A stretch of DNA of 64,000 bases from an uncultured Bacteroidales bacterium (GCA_905234765.1 CAJOIF010000005.1:1-64000); one strand, 5' to 3'; numbered from the stretch's first letter, positions 1 through 9,931 are shown. Notes: generated by a model not told the origin, from the sequence alone. Program-made: numbers and translations.

Positions 1-58
1 TCGAACCCGCCACCTAAAGCTTGGAAGGCTTTCGCTCTGCCAAATGAGCTACTTCCGC
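1..58 (-). tRNA. tRNA-Gly(TCC), 3' end cut by window edge
   Basis: On the minus strand the 5' acceptor strand GCGGAAG, a D arm and the anticodon stem-loop AAAGC-CTTCCAA-GCTTT are visible, giving anticodon TCC (reads GGA). The T arm begins (GCGGGTTCGA) but the 3' acceptor half lies beyond base 1. It is the distal gene of a Thr-Tyr-Gly tRNA cluster on this strand. Confidence 0.93.
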
Positions 59-66
59 TTGACTTG

Positions 67-148
67 TGGGGGAGGGTGGACTCGAACCACCGAACGGATT
101 CCCGGACAGATTTACAGTCTGTTGCAATTGCCACTATGCGACTCCCCC
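67..148 (-). tRNA. tRNA-Tyr(GTA)
   Basis: An 82-nt class II tRNA with a long variable arm. The acceptor stem is GGGGGAG with CTCCCCC. The anticodon arm is ACAGA-CTGTAAA-TCTGT, giving GTA, and the T arm carries GGTTCGAGTCC. No CCA is encoded. It lies 8 bases upstream of the tRNA-Gly gene and 11 bases downstream of tRNA-Thr, so the three are probably one transcript. Confidence 0.96.
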
Positions 149-159
149 AGTACTAACTG

Positions 160-232
160 AGCCGGTAGACGGACTCGAACCGCCGACAGGCTGATTACAA
201 ATCAGCTACTCTACCAACTGAGTTATACCGGC
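160..232 (-). tRNA. tRNA-Thr(TGT)
   Basis: A 73-nt cloverleaf with acceptor stem GCCGGTA/TACCGGC, D arm ACTCAGTTGGTAGAGT, anticodon arm GCTGA-TTTGTAA-TCAGC (anticodon TGT, reads ACA) and T arm GCGGTTCGAGTCCGT. CCA is not encoded. It is the first gene of the Thr-Tyr-Gly cluster on the minus strand. Confidence 0.96.
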
Positions 233-408
233 ATGATGTGAAAGAACATTTTCGGTCATTTTGCCGCCTTCTCTCCTCCGAAAAGGTCTGCAAAAATAGA
301 TACTTTTCTTGAATTGACAATGCGTTTTCTGCTTTTTTTTAGAAAAATTTTTGTTTGAAATATGTAATAATTTGATAATCAACTGTTTAATAATCGTCTC
401 AAATACCC

Positions 409-447
409 AAAAAAGGAAGCCAGACCTTGATTTCCAGCCTGACTTCC
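409..447 (-). terminator. Rho-independent terminator of the rpsU-xerC-hpf transcript
   Basis: In minus-strand RNA, GGAAGUCAG pairs with CUGGCUUCC (9 bp with one G-U) across a loop of about 15 nt, followed directly by UUUUUU. It lies 36 bases past the hpf stop codon. Confidence 0.8.
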
Positions 448-483
448 CCTGTTTGTCGATAGTTTTTGGAATTGATAAGAGGC

Positions 484-780
484 TTATTTGATGGTCTTGC
501 CCTTGTATTTCTCCAACTGCTTCTTTAGAGCATCAATGCTGGTGTCAACCGACTCCTCAAAACTCTTGCTTTGCTTGCTGGCAAAGAGGTCATCGCCGCG
601 CAACATGAGACGGATGTCGGCAATCTTGTTTTCAGGGGTGTCGGTGTTGTCGAGCTTCAGCGTGACTTCCGCATTGATGACGTCGCTGTGCTTGGCACAC
701 AGTTTCTCGACTTTCTGCGTGATGAATTCTTCAAGTTTTCCGTCGGCCTTGAAGTGGACTGAATTAATCATGACTTTCAT
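484..780 (-). CDS. hpf: Ribosome hibernation promoting factor, short HPF/RaiA family
   Basis: This 98-residue protein matches the short HPF/YfiA family, which binds the 30S decoding region and holds idle ribosomes in an inactive state during slow growth. The start MKVMINSVHF leads into the family beta-alpha fold, with the typical segments NAEVTLKLDNT and IRLMLRGDDLFA. I chose the ATG at 780 and not an upstream in-frame ATG at 804 because AAAGGAG lies 6 nt before it and because 98 residues is normal for short HPF. There is no long-HPF dimerisation domain at the C terminus. It is the last gene of rpsU-xerC-hpf and lies 20 bases after xerC. Confidence 0.9.
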   Translation of the reverse strand: MKVMINSVHFKADGKLEEFITQKVEKLCAKHSDVINAEVTLKLDNTDTPENKIADIRLMLRGDDLFASKQSKSFEESVDTSIDALKKQLEKYKGKTIK

Positions 781-786
781 AATAAA

Positions 787-793
787 CTCCTTT
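787..793 (-). promoter_or_regulatory. Shine-Dalgarno sequence of hpf
   Basis: AAAGGAG lies 6 nt before the hpf ATG, which is optimal spacing. Such a site is uncommon in Bacteroidota, where most genes are translated without one. It fixes the start codon choice. Confidence 0.7.
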
Positions 794-800
794 CTTTTAA

Positions 801-1673
801 TCACCCTTTCGGGTGGGCTTGTTTATGAATTTGCTTAAGTTGTTCGATGGTAGCGTGGGCATAGATTTGAGTCGTGGCCAAGTCTTCGTGCCCAAGCAGC
901 TTTTGTATGGCTATCAGACTAGCGCCCTCGTCCAACAGGTGCGTGGCAAAAGTATGGCGCAACACATGAGGACTTTTCTGTTTCAGCGTCGTGACGCCTT
1001 CAAGAATCCGATGCACCTTATTATATACGTAATAGGGCGACATCTCCTCCCCTTTGTCGTTGAGAAGCAGACGGTCGGCATGGCCCACAAAGGCAGCTTC
1101 GCGAAGGGCTTGATAATGCTCAATCATTTGAATCATCTGTTGTGATAACGGCACGATGCGGTCTTTATTGCGTTTGCCATGCACTTTCAAGGTCTTCGCA
1201 AATCGGTCAACATCCTCGTCTTTCATCCCGCGCAACTCGGCCTGACGCATCCCCGTCTGATAAAGCAACTCGAAAAGCAGGGCATCACGACACGTCGGGA
1301 AGTCATCGGCATCGCCAAACGACACCTTATTAATATCATGTTCCGAAACAAACTTGGGAAGCGTCTTTTCCTGCTTGAGCGACCTCACTCCCGTCATGGG
1401 CGTTTTATCCAACAAACCCTCGCGCAGACAATACTTATAAAAAGTGCGCAACGAGGCCATCTTTCTGTTGATGCTGCGATTGGAAAGCCCTTTCTCCTTC
1501 AATTGGACGAGATACGACCTCACGATTTGTGTGTCGGCCTCAGTCACATCCTTACCGTACACTTGCGTCAGATATGCGGCAAACTGCTCCAAATCGCTCT
1601 GATAGGCCTTCACCGTCAGTGCGGAGAATCGCCTTTCGGTTTTGAGGTATAATATGAACTGATCGATAGGCAT
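801..1673 (-). CDS. xerC: Tyrosine recombinase, XerC/XerD family
   Basis: This 290-residue site-specific recombinase has an N-terminal SAM-like core-binding domain (about 1-90) and a C-terminal catalytic domain. The visible catalytic set is Arg143 (GMRQAEL), Lys near 167 in the beta hairpin, His236 and Arg239 (HVLRH), His262 (LLGHED) and nucleophile Tyr271 (TQIYAH). Length and motif spacing fit the XerC/D group that resolves chromosome dimers at dif, and no integrative-element context surrounds it. It lies between rpsU and hpf on one strand. No Shine-Dalgarno sequence precedes it, unlike both neighbours. Assignment to XerC and not XerD rests on general similarity only. Confidence 0.88.
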   Translation of the reverse strand: MPIDQFILYLKTERRFSALTVKAYQSDLEQFAAYLTQVYGKDVTEADTQIVRSYLVQLKEKGLSNRSINRKMASLRTFYKYCLREGLLDKTPMTGVRSLKQEKTLPKFVSEHDINKVSFGDADDFPTCRDALLFELLYQTGMRQAELRGMKDEDVDRFAKTLKVHGKRNKDRIVPLSQQMIQMIEHYQALREAAFVGHADRLLLNDKGEEMSPYYVYNKVHRILEGVTTLKQKSPHVLRHTFATHLLDEGASLIAIQKLLGHEDLATTQIYAHATIEQLKQIHKQAHPKG

Positions 1674-1678
1674 AAAAA

Positions 1679-1723
1679 AACTTCGCTGTAAAATTAGGAA
1701 TAAATCCCATTCACAGCGAAGTT
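1679..1723 (-). terminator. Hairpin between rpsU and xerC, probable partial terminator
   Basis: A perfect 11-bp inverted repeat, AACTTCGCTGT with ACAGCGAAGTT, encloses a 23-nt AT-rich loop. On the minus strand the second arm is followed by TTTTTTT, which overlaps the start of xerC. It could reduce read-through from strongly expressed rpsU into xerC-hpf. Confidence 0.6.
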
Positions 1724-1757
1724 TCGGCTAAAAAAATTATTTTTCCTTTAAGGCAGA

Positions 1758-1955
1758 TTACATATTCTCTTCAGCCTGACGGAGTTTCTGAACGTAGATG
1801 GCCTTCATCATCTGTGCTCTCTTGATGACTGACGGCTTGGTGTACTGCTGACGGGTACGCAATTCTCTCACAACGCCGGTCTTTTCATACTTTCTCTTGT
1901 AGCGTTTCAAAGCTCTGTCGATGCTTTCGCCTTCTTTTACAGGAATAATAATCAT
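1758..1955 (-). CDS. rpsU: Small-subunit ribosomal protein bS21
   Basis: This 65-residue basic protein has the S21 signature: VKEGESIDRALKRYKRKYEKTG at the start, followed by a long basic helix. S21 sits near the 3' end of 16S rRNA on the 30S platform. In Bacteroidota, S21 with S18 and S6 is known to bury the anti-Shine-Dalgarno sequence, and rpsU itself is thought to be controlled through its own SD. A strong SD-like sequence is present here (1963-1971). A TAnnTTTG-type promoter lies about 55 bases before the ATG. Confidence 0.97.
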   Translation of the reverse strand: MIIIPVKEGESIDRALKRYKRKYEKTGVVRELRTRQQYTKPSVIKRAQMMKAIYVQKLRQAEENM

Positions 1956-1962
1956 TTTATAA

Positions 1963-1971
1963 CACTTCCTT
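1963..1971 (-). promoter_or_regulatory. Strong Shine-Dalgarno sequence of rpsU
   Basis: AAGGAAGTG is placed 7 nt before the ATG. It differs at one position from AAGGAGGTG, the perfect complement of the 16S 3' tail. SD sequences are rare in this phylum; their presence on rpsU fits the known bS21 autoregulation model. Confidence 0.72.
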
Positions 1972-2008
1972 CTTTTTAATGGTTGATAATTTAGTTAATT
2001 TGAGGGCG

Positions 2009-2016
2009 CAAAAGTA
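2009..2016 (-). promoter_or_regulatory. Predicted promoter -7 box for rpsU
   Basis: TACTTTTG on the minus strand matches the Bacteroidota -7 consensus TAnnTTTG. A -33 TTTG at ideal spacing is not evident. The expected start would give a leader of roughly 45 nt carrying the SD. Confidence 0.5.
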
Positions 2017-2066
2017 CAACTTTTTCTTTTACTTTCTTCAATATATTGGAAAAAATCTCAAAAAAA

Positions 2067-3041
2067 TCAAATTTCCATCAGTTTGTTGATGATTTGTTCG
2101 ATACTAACACCCTCAGCCTCAGCAGTATAGTTTCTGATAATGCGATGTCTCAATATCGGCACTGCGACACGTTGGACATCCTCAATATCAGGTGAATACT
2201 TCCCTGCAAGAAGGGCATTGGCCTTGGCACCAATGATAAGGTATTGCGAGGCACGAGGGCCTGCTCCCCAACTGAGATAGCGATCCGCCCACTCATGGGC
2301 TTTGTCGGTATGCGGACGAGTCTTGGCGACAAATTTTACTGCGTATTCATATACATTGTCCGGCACGGGCACTCGACGCACCAACTGCTGGAAATATACT
2401 ATCTCCTCTGGCGACAACACGGCTTTCACCTCCACGTCCTTCCCTATCGTGGTGTTTTTCACTATGTCAATTTCCTCATCATACGAAGGATAATCGAGCA
2501 TAAGGTTGAACATAAAACGGTCCAACTGGGCTTCGGGAAGCGGATAGGTGCCTTCCTGCTCGATGGGATTCTGCGTGGCCAACACAAAAAACGGTTCCTG
2601 CAGCTTGTAGGTCTTGCCCGAAACGGTGACGCTCTTCTCTTGCATGGCTTCAAGCAAGGCAGCTTGTGTCTTGGGCGGAGTACGGTTGATCTCGTCAGCC
2701 AATACGATATTGGCAAAGACGGGGCCTTTGATGAACTTGAACTGCCGCGACTCATCAAGAATCTCTGTGCCTACGATGTCGGATGGCATGAGATCTGGAG
2801 TGAATTGGATTCGGCTGAACGTCAAGCCTAAGGCCTTCCCTATCGTATTCACCAGCAGCGTCTTGGCCAATCCTGGGACACCCACCAAAAGCACATGGCC
2901 TTGACAAAAAATGGATAGAATCGTGTCGTGAATGGTATCGTTCTGGCCCACGATGACCTTCGCGGTCTCCTTGCGAAGGGCCTCATACTTTTCAACCAGT
3001 GCTTTCGCACCGTCAATGTCGGAATTATAAAGCGTTGTCAT
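2067..3041 (-). CDS. MoxR-family AAA+ ATPase
   Basis: A 324-residue MoxR/RavA-like AAA+ protein. It has Walker A GVPGLAKT, Walker B VLADEINR, sensor region ATQNPIEQEGTYPLPEAQ and the C-terminal helical lid. MoxR ATPases act as chaperones that help mature metalloenzymes or envelope complexes, usually beside DUF58/VWA genes. None of those partners is in this window. The ATG at 3041 overlaps the surA stop as ATGA, so I prefer it to an in-frame ATG at 3056. It is the last gene of the folding-factor operon that starts with guaB or the 672-residue PPIase. Its client is unknown. Confidence 0.88.
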   Translation of the reverse strand: MTTLYNSDIDGAKALVEKYEALRKETAKVIVGQNDTIHDTILSIFCQGHVLLVGVPGLAKTLLVNTIGKALGLTFSRIQFTPDLMPSDIVGTEILDESRQFKFIKGPVFANIVLADEINRTPPKTQAALLEAMQEKSVTVSGKTYKLQEPFFVLATQNPIEQEGTYPLPEAQLDRFMFNLMLDYPSYDEEIDIVKNTTIGKDVEVKAVLSPEEIVYFQQLVRRVPVPDNVYEYAVKFVAKTRPHTDKAHEWADRYLSWGAGPRASQYLIIGAKANALLAGKYSPDIEDVQRVAVPILRHRIIRNYTAEAEGVSIEQIINKLMEI

Positions 3042-4417
3042 TTTTGGATGTTCCAATCAAAATAAAAATCGCAATTGCAGAAACTGTCATCAAGACGAAT
3101 GTAGGCCTTTGAAGCCTTGTCAGCAATCCACTTGCCCATCGCTTCCTGCTTTTTCATATTCACAGCCCAGCCTTGGATGAGGCTGTAATCGTCCTTCAGG
3201 TTAGCCTTATGTGCATCTACCTTCTTTTTCACCATCACAAGGCGGAAGCCATCCTTGTTTTCGTTGGTTGTCATGGGGACGGGATCGCTGATTTCACCCA
3301 CTTCCAAACGACCGATGACGAAAGGCAGATTCTTAAACTCGGGAAGTTCCTCAGCCAGCTCCTGCATATCTTTGATGCTGAGACGGTTACCGCCAGTAAT
3401 GGGATTAGTCAAGTAACCTCCGTTACTTTTTGATTCGTCGTCACTGCTCTGCAGGCAGGCTTCTTCAAAAGTAATTTCGCCGCTACGGACAAGGCGAGCC
3501 ACGGAATCAAGTTCGTTTTGAGCCTTTTCCAAAGACTCCACCGGCACCTTGGCGGTGAGCAGGATATGACGGCAATTGACAGTCTCGCCACGGCGTTCGA
3601 TGAGTTGGATGATATGGAATCCGAACTCGGTCTCAACCACCTCGGAGATTTCGCCGTCATGCAAATTGAAAGCGACATTCTCGAACTCGGTGGCATACAC
3701 TCCCTTACCGGCAAAGCCAAGCTCGCCGCCTTGACGAGCCGAGCCCGGGTCTTCGGAATAGAGCACCGCCATGGTCGAAAAACTGCTCTCGCCCTTAAGG
3801 ATACGCTGACGGATCTGGTAGAGACGCTCTTTCACCTGCAACTTCTCATCGAGGCTGACAGGAGGACGTTTGACAATCTGTACGATCTCATATTCTGTAT
3901 CCACATCAGGAATGCTGTCGGACGGGATGCCGTTGAAAAAGCTATACACTTCCTTTGGCGTCACAACAACATTTTCCATGATCCCGTTTTGGACCAATTC
4001 CTGTATCATCCTGTCCTTCTCCGCCTTGCGCAGTTCGTCCTTGATTTCCGTGATAGTCTTGTTGAAATAAGCCTCCAGTTTCTCCTGCGACCCCATACGG
4101 CTGACAAAGTAGCGCAATTTCTGGTTCATGCTTGCCTCCACCTTGTCGTCAGTCACCGTGATGCTGTCCATCTCTGCTTGGTTAAGCATCAGCTTCTGGA
4201 GCAACAGCTCTTCAAGAATTTGGCAACGCATGGCTTGGGCCGATCCCGCAGCGCCGTTCAGCACATATTGCATATACTGGTTCTCGATGTCCGACTGAAG
4301 GACGATATTCTGGCCCACTACGGCCACAACCTTATCAACAACCTGAGGCTGACGGTTCTGCGCCATCATCGGCAAGACCAAAAGCACAAGTGCTATGACA
4401 ATACAATTTCGTTTCAT
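3038..4417 (-). CDS. surA: Periplasmic peptidyl-prolyl isomerase/chaperone, SurA type
   Basis: A 459-residue secreted protein with a signal peptide (MKRNCIVIALVLLVLPMMAQ), a SurA N-terminal chaperone domain (DKVVAVVGQNIVLQSDIE, about 25-170) and two parvulin/PpiC repeats (about 175-280 and 285-395). The first shows YSEDPGSARQGGELGF and FGFHIIQLIE; the second shows CRHILLTA and ESKSNGGYL. SurA escorts unfolded outer-membrane proteins to the BAM complex; BamA is encoded at 42521. Translation appears coupled to moxR by an ATGA overlap. It is the third of three consecutive genes of this fold class. Confidence 0.92.
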   Translation of the reverse strand: MKRNCIVIALVLLVLPMMAQNRQPQVVDKVVAVVGQNIVLQSDIENQYMQYVLNGAAGSAQAMRCQILEELLLQKLMLNQAEMDSITVTDDKVEASMNQKLRYFVSRMGSQEKLEAYFNKTITEIKDELRKAEKDRMIQELVQNGIMENVVVTPKEVYSFFNGIPSDSIPDVDTEYEIVQIVKRPPVSLDEKLQVKERLYQIRQRILKGESSFSTMAVLYSEDPGSARQGGELGFAGKGVYATEFENVAFNLHDGEISEVVETEFGFHIIQLIERRGETVNCRHILLTAKVPVESLEKAQNELDSVARLVRSGEITFEEACLQSSDDESKSNGGYLTNPITGGNRLSIKDMQELAEELPEFKNLPFVIGRLEVGEISDPVPMTTNENKDGFRLVMVKKKVDAHKANLKDDYSLIQGWAVNMKKQEAMGKWIADKASKAYIRLDDSFCNCDFYFDWNIQK

Positions 4418-4486
4418 TATTTCAAGATTTAACTACGTTGAGTATTTCGTATTTCAAAATTTCAAACCATTCTCTTTTATCCAATT

Positions 4487-5371
4487 TCATTCCTCCCCGT
4501 TATTCAAGGTCGGCGAGCCGACATACACCTCATATGCATGTTCTCTTTTGGCTTTCTCCATAGTGGCCTTCTTCATGCGGTCGATAAGCTCACGCTGGCG
4601 GTGCGCCAATATGATGCTTTTGATATTGTCGCTTACCATGCCCAACGGCGACGTGCTCTCCTCCATAAGGTATTCCTCGAAACGTACCATGTAGGTGTAT
4701 TCGTCGGAGTCGAGACAGACAAAACGGTTGCGTTTGAGGAAACTCTCTGGGTTGAGTATCTCCATTGGAACGGTGTTGGTCAGTTCGTCGAGACGCATCC
4801 AGTTGTCCACATCCAAATAACTCTTTTCGGCATAATAGGCCGACAGCACATCAAGATTTTGCAGCAACAGCGTGTCGGGGTCACTCATCAGTTTGCGGAA
4901 GGTCTCCTTTTGCTTGCAGTCGTCCCGCATGATGACATAGACAGCCCTCACCATCGTGCTGTGCAGCTGAAATTCATCCTTATTAAGTTCGTAATAGTCG
5001 GCGATTTCCTGCTCGTCAATCACGGTATCAAGCTTTTGGTTGATGAGCTGAGACTCGTAGGCATACAACACAAGCAGATTCCGATACTCCTCAAGCTGCT
5101 TTTTCAGGTCAAGTTTCTCCTTACTCAGATTGGTTTCCGCCTGATGCAGCAGCACTTGCCTTTCAACCCAAGAGTCTATGAAAACGCTGACACGTTGTAT
5201 GCTGTCGAGCATGGACGTGTTTTCGGGCACAATACCTTTCAAATCCGATTCATAGAGGTATTTGCCGTAGCATTCGGCCACGACTACCTCATTTGCGCTT
5301 TTCTGGAAGAAATCGCAACCTGCCAAAAAAAGCAGGAAAAACAGACTCAAAAGGACACCCGAACGACTCAT
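4487..5371 (-). CDS. SurA_N-like periplasmic lipoprotein lacking a clear PPIase domain
   Basis: A 294-residue predicted lipoprotein. The start at 5371 gives a signal peptide with lipobox FLAGC, and its ATG overlaps the stop of the upstream PPIase gene as ATGA. An in-frame start at 5449 would place the signal peptide internally and is rejected. The body resembles the helical N-terminal chaperone domain of SurA (VVVAECYGKYLYESDLKGI, SWVERQVLLHQAE), and the middle EQEIADYYELNKDEFQL is typical of the PPIase linker. I do not see the parvulin active-site motifs. It probably works with its two neighbours in outer-membrane protein folding. Confidence 0.75.
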   Translation of the reverse strand: MSRSGVLLSLFFLLFLAGCDFFQKSANEVVVAECYGKYLYESDLKGIVPENTSMLDSIQRVSVFIDSWVERQVLLHQAETNLSKEKLDLKKQLEEYRNLLVLYAYESQLINQKLDTVIDEQEIADYYELNKDEFQLHSTMVRAVYVIMRDDCKQKETFRKLMSDPDTLLLQNLDVLSAYYAEKSYLDVDNWMRLDELTNTVPMEILNPESFLKRNRFVCLDSDEYTYMVRFEEYLMEESTSPLGMVSDNIKSIILAHRQRELIDRMKKATMEKAKREHAYEVYVGSPTLNNGEE

Positions 5372-7386
5372 TGATACTTCTTCTTGACTAACTCCAACAC
5401 GCTCTCGTTGATTTTCACCGGATAGCGTTCCTTCAACGACTTCACCCAATTCTCTTCCAATTCGGATTGATAATCGGACGTGACGAGGCCCCTCGCCTCC
5501 TTCAAAGTCTTAGGCTCGGGATTACGCAGTTCACGTATGAAGACCAAAACGGTCGACTCGTCAACTGAAGAGGGAATCTCTTTGGTAGCTCCCACTTTCC
5601 ATTCAGCTTGATCGACATACTTGTTATCGCCACGCTGATACAAACCTTTACGAACATAAGCGAAATGGATGGTATCGCGTTCGAAGACACTACGAAGGCT
5701 GTCAAGCGGGGTGCCTGCTTCAATAATGGCCTTTACCTTGGGCAGCGACTCTTGCCTGGACACGGTGACGATGGTGGCCAAGGCGCGTTCATTCCACATA
5801 TAATTGCCTGCATGACGATCGTGATAGGCCTGAAGGCCAACAGTATCTTTCACGGCCTTGTCCCAAACCTCCCGATCCATCAAATCGAAGAGGAGGATAC
5901 CATCGCGGTATTCCTTCACCAATGCCTTGAATTCAGGATATTTCTCTTCAAGATGCGAATCGGCATAATCCATCACAGATTCGTCGGCGAAACTTTCATA
6001 GAGCTCGTATGCATAACTGGATGGTGTAACATTTTTCTGCATAGTCATCTTAGCCTTGATATACTCCACAAAATCCTTGACTTTGGCAGGCTTACCATCG
6101 ATGGTAAACAAAACAGCGTCCATATCCGCCTTGGAGGATGGTTGGAAGGTTTTGTTGAGGATAGTGCTGTCAACGGTATTCAGGAAAGCCTCAAGGTTTT
6201 TGTCTTTAGGCTTAAACTTGTATTCCTTGCGAACCTGTTTCAACACAATCTCTTCCGACTTCTTGGAGCGCATGTCCTTCCCGATTCGCTCAGTCAACAT
6301 CTTGTTTTCATTCTCGAAAGAGCCGACACCCGATTTACCCAACAATTTTATGATATGAAAACCATAGCTGGTCCGCACAGGTTTGCCGATTTGTCCGACT
6401 TCGAGCGTCTTGCACACTTCAACGAACTGGGGCACGAAACGGTTCACCGTAAAAGGACTCAGAGAGCCGTCACGTTGGATAGTACCTTTGTCATCGGAGT
6501 ATTGCTTTACCATCTCCGACCAGTTCTCTCCATTGTGAGCCATCAACTCATTGTAAATGTTGTCAGCTTTTTTCTTCATTGCGGCCACATCCTCTTCCGG
6601 AGCATCAAAAGGCAATTGAAGGAAGATATGGGCAGCCTGAACCGTACCCAATGCATCGGTTATGCTGTTCACTTTAATTAAATGATAGCCAAAATCACTG
6701 CGCACCGGCATGGAAACTTCACCTTCCTTGGTGTTATAGGCACCTGTCTCAAAAGGATAAACCATGTCAAACACGGAGAAATAACCGAGGTCGCCACGAT
6801 TGCCTTGACGGCCAGGCATTTGTCCAGTGGCTTTGATATCTTTTGCAGAAGGATCTTCGGAATATCTGACGGCGAGATCGCCAAAGTCTTCACCTTTCAT
6901 TGCTTTTTTACGGATATCCATTGCTTTGTTATATGCCTTCAGGGTGTCCGAAGGAAGAGCATGCTTATCACAACGCACCAGAATGTGCGAAGCGCGAATG
7001 TCCTTCAACTTGCGTTGGTAGGCTTCCTGCAACAATTCGTCAGTGATATCATCACTGCTCATAAAAGGCTTGGCCAACTGTTTACGATAACCAGCCAGCT
7101 CTTTCTGGAATTTCATGCTGGTGTCAAGCTTCTGGCGCTCCGCTTCCATCACTTTCATGCGGAATGTGGTGAAAAGGTCGATATATTCGTCAACAGTCTT
7201 CTTCTCGATGACATCACCCTTAAGATTGTTTTTGTCATACACCTCTGTGAATTCCTTCACGGTGACATCCTCATCACCAATGGTCATGAGCACCTGTTTG
7301 TCAAGTTTCGACTGTCCAAAAACAAACATCGTTGGCACCACAAACGCGGCTAACATAAAGGTTTTCAAAAAGTTAATATTCTTCAT
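5368..7386 (-). CDS. Periplasmic peptidyl-prolyl isomerase with two parvulin domains
   Basis: A 672-residue secreted protein with a signal peptide ending near VFGQ. A SurA_N-like region (about 30-125) is followed by parvulin domain 1 (RASHILVRCDKHALP to SDFGYHLIKV, about 130-245), parvulin domain 2 (AAHIFLQLPFD to RTSYGFHIIKL, about 247-350) and a large helical C-terminal part. This size is common for Bacteroidales PpiC-type proteins encoded next to surA. The likely role is chaperone and prolyl isomerase for exported proteins. It begins the three-gene folding cluster, 51 bases downstream of the preceding small gene. Confidence 0.88.
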   Translation of the reverse strand: MKNINFLKTFMLAAFVVPTMFVFGQSKLDKQVLMTIGDEDVTVKEFTEVYDKNNLKGDVIEKKTVDEYIDLFTTFRMKVMEAERQKLDTSMKFQKELAGYRKQLAKPFMSSDDITDELLQEAYQRKLKDIRASHILVRCDKHALPSDTLKAYNKAMDIRKKAMKGEDFGDLAVRYSEDPSAKDIKATGQMPGRQGNRGDLGYFSVFDMVYPFETGAYNTKEGEVSMPVRSDFGYHLIKVNSITDALGTVQAAHIFLQLPFDAPEEDVAAMKKKADNIYNELMAHNGENWSEMVKQYSDDKGTIQRDGSLSPFTVNRFVPQFVEVCKTLEVGQIGKPVRTSYGFHIIKLLGKSGVGSFENENKMLTERIGKDMRSKKSEEIVLKQVRKEYKFKPKDKNLEAFLNTVDSTILNKTFQPSSKADMDAVLFTIDGKPAKVKDFVEYIKAKMTMQKNVTPSSYAYELYESFADESVMDYADSHLEEKYPEFKALVKEYRDGILLFDLMDREVWDKAVKDTVGLQAYHDRHAGNYMWNERALATIVTVSRQESLPKVKAIIEAGTPLDSLRSVFERDTIHFAYVRKGLYQRGDNKYVDQAEWKVGATKEIPSSVDESTVLVFIRELRNPEPKTLKEARGLVTSDYQSELEENWVKSLKERYPVKINESVLELVKKKYQ

Positions 7387-7437
7387 TGTTGCTATTGGTT
7401 AATTACAGTTTTATTAAACGGAAAATGCGGCTAATTA

Positions 7438-7844
7438 TTATTTCAATGTCCCTTCAACTTCAAGGCCTTCATCAAACACCCGAATGTTGTCGACTTCGAC
7501 CTTCGCAAAGAAAGACTTCATCTGTTCCACTTGACCGAGATGCAACATTATACGGCCCTCTGGACGCTTTTCTATCAACCCCTCTGGTATCTTGTCCCTC
7601 AGCAAATTGAGTACCGTTGTCAGTAACTTGTCGGTGCCAAAACCAGCAGCAAATGACAACAGCAAATCGCTTCCCGCCACATCAATAACAGTGATATTGG
7701 CGCTGACATCCTTTTTCATGAAGCCCAGATTGAGCGGATAAGTCACACGGATGGTTTTGGGATCGACAAAAGCGAATGACACAGACTGCTGCGTCTTATC
7801 TGCCAACGCTTTCTGAATCTCGGGAAATGAAATGGATGCTTTCA

Positions 7845-7845
<1 letters not shown>
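7438..7845 (-). CDS. Conserved-looking small protein of unknown function
   Basis: A 135-residue protein with no signal peptide or membrane segment and no family I recognise. It is rich in beta-forming stretches (SVSFAFVDPKTIRVTYPLNL, SANITVIDVAGSDLLLSFA) around a short amphipathic helix (DKLLTTVLNLLRDKIPE). The repeated pattern of alternating hydrophobic strands suggests a lipid- or ligand-binding beta fold, but that is inference. Its ATG shares one base with the guaB stop (TGATG), so translation is probably coupled to guaB. Coding looks real because the frame is full length and fits tightly between neighbours. Confidence 0.65.
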
Positions 7846-9323
<1,478 letters not shown>

Positions 9324-9342
9324 TTAGGTTTTAATTAATTTG

Positions 9343-9350
9343 CAAAAATA
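9343..9350 (-). promoter_or_regulatory. Predicted -7 box for guaB
   Basis: TATTTTTG on the minus strand fits TAnnTTTG, about 26 bases before the guaB ATG. I see no good -33 box at 19-21 bases. Confidence 0.45.
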
Positions 9351-9394
9351 GGGATTTTTTCGATTGGGTGCTGCAAAGCAGGCCTAAAAAATAG

Positions 9395-9422
9395 AAAAAG
9401 CCACCGAAACCGATGGCTTTTG
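9395..9422 (-). terminator. Terminator of the tmRNA gene
   Basis: AAAAGCCA and TGGCTTTT form an 8-bp stem with a 10-nt loop; on the minus strand it is followed by TTTTT. It lies 12 bases beyond the 3' end of tmRNA. Confidence 0.75.
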
Positions 9423-9433
9423 CGTTCAATAAG

Positions 9434-9831
9434 TGGAAGTGGAGGGATTCGAACCCTCGTCCAAACAAGGAACCCCCATGCTTTCTACATGCTTATTCCG
9501 CTATTGGTTTTCGTGCCGTGCAAGGGAGCGAACGCCCTAAACGCGACCTTATCTCCTAAGTTTCGCCCTGCCGTCGGAGCGCCGACAAGACTATCCCGAA
9601 ATTGCTTAGCACCCCGGGCTCAGGCCGGAATCAGGAATCTCCACCTGCGGGATGTTTCGTCCACCCACCTTGTGAGCGGATTAAGCCAGTGACTTACTGT
9701 ACTTCGGTCAGGCAGCGAAAGCGTAGTTATTCTCGCCAATTAATTTTTTGCAGTCAAGATTTACGAGCATCACTGCGAGGCTCGGCATGCTTACATGACA
9801 ATTCATCTTGCTGTCAAAACCTGTCACCCCC
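9434..9831 (-). ncRNA. ssrA: Transfer-messenger RNA (tmRNA)
   Basis: A ~398-nt one-piece tmRNA. The tRNA-like domain joins 5' GGGGGTG to 3' CACTTCC (7 bp, two G-U pairs) plus discriminator A, with T arm GAGGG-TTCGAAT-CCCTC. No CCA is encoded. The tag reading frame at 9708-9737 gives GENNYAFAA and then TGA. It would be added to stalled proteins for degradation by ClpXP-type proteases. Related Bacteroidales tags usually end LAA, so FAA is a small variation. Pseudoknot-forming GC-rich segments follow the tag. A possible -7 box TAACTTTG is at 9892-9899. Confidence 0.95.
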
Positions 9832-9931
9832 AATGGTTGTCTTTGGTCTTGATGATGCTGTCATCCTCAAAGAACGGGCGGCAAAGTTACATCTATTTTC
9901 GTTACCCCGCAAGAGGATGGCGGAAAAAAAA

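Noticed and set aside
1679..1723. T-box or riboswitch before xerC
   Set aside because: Only one simple hairpin with a T-run; no specifier loop or conserved core is visible.
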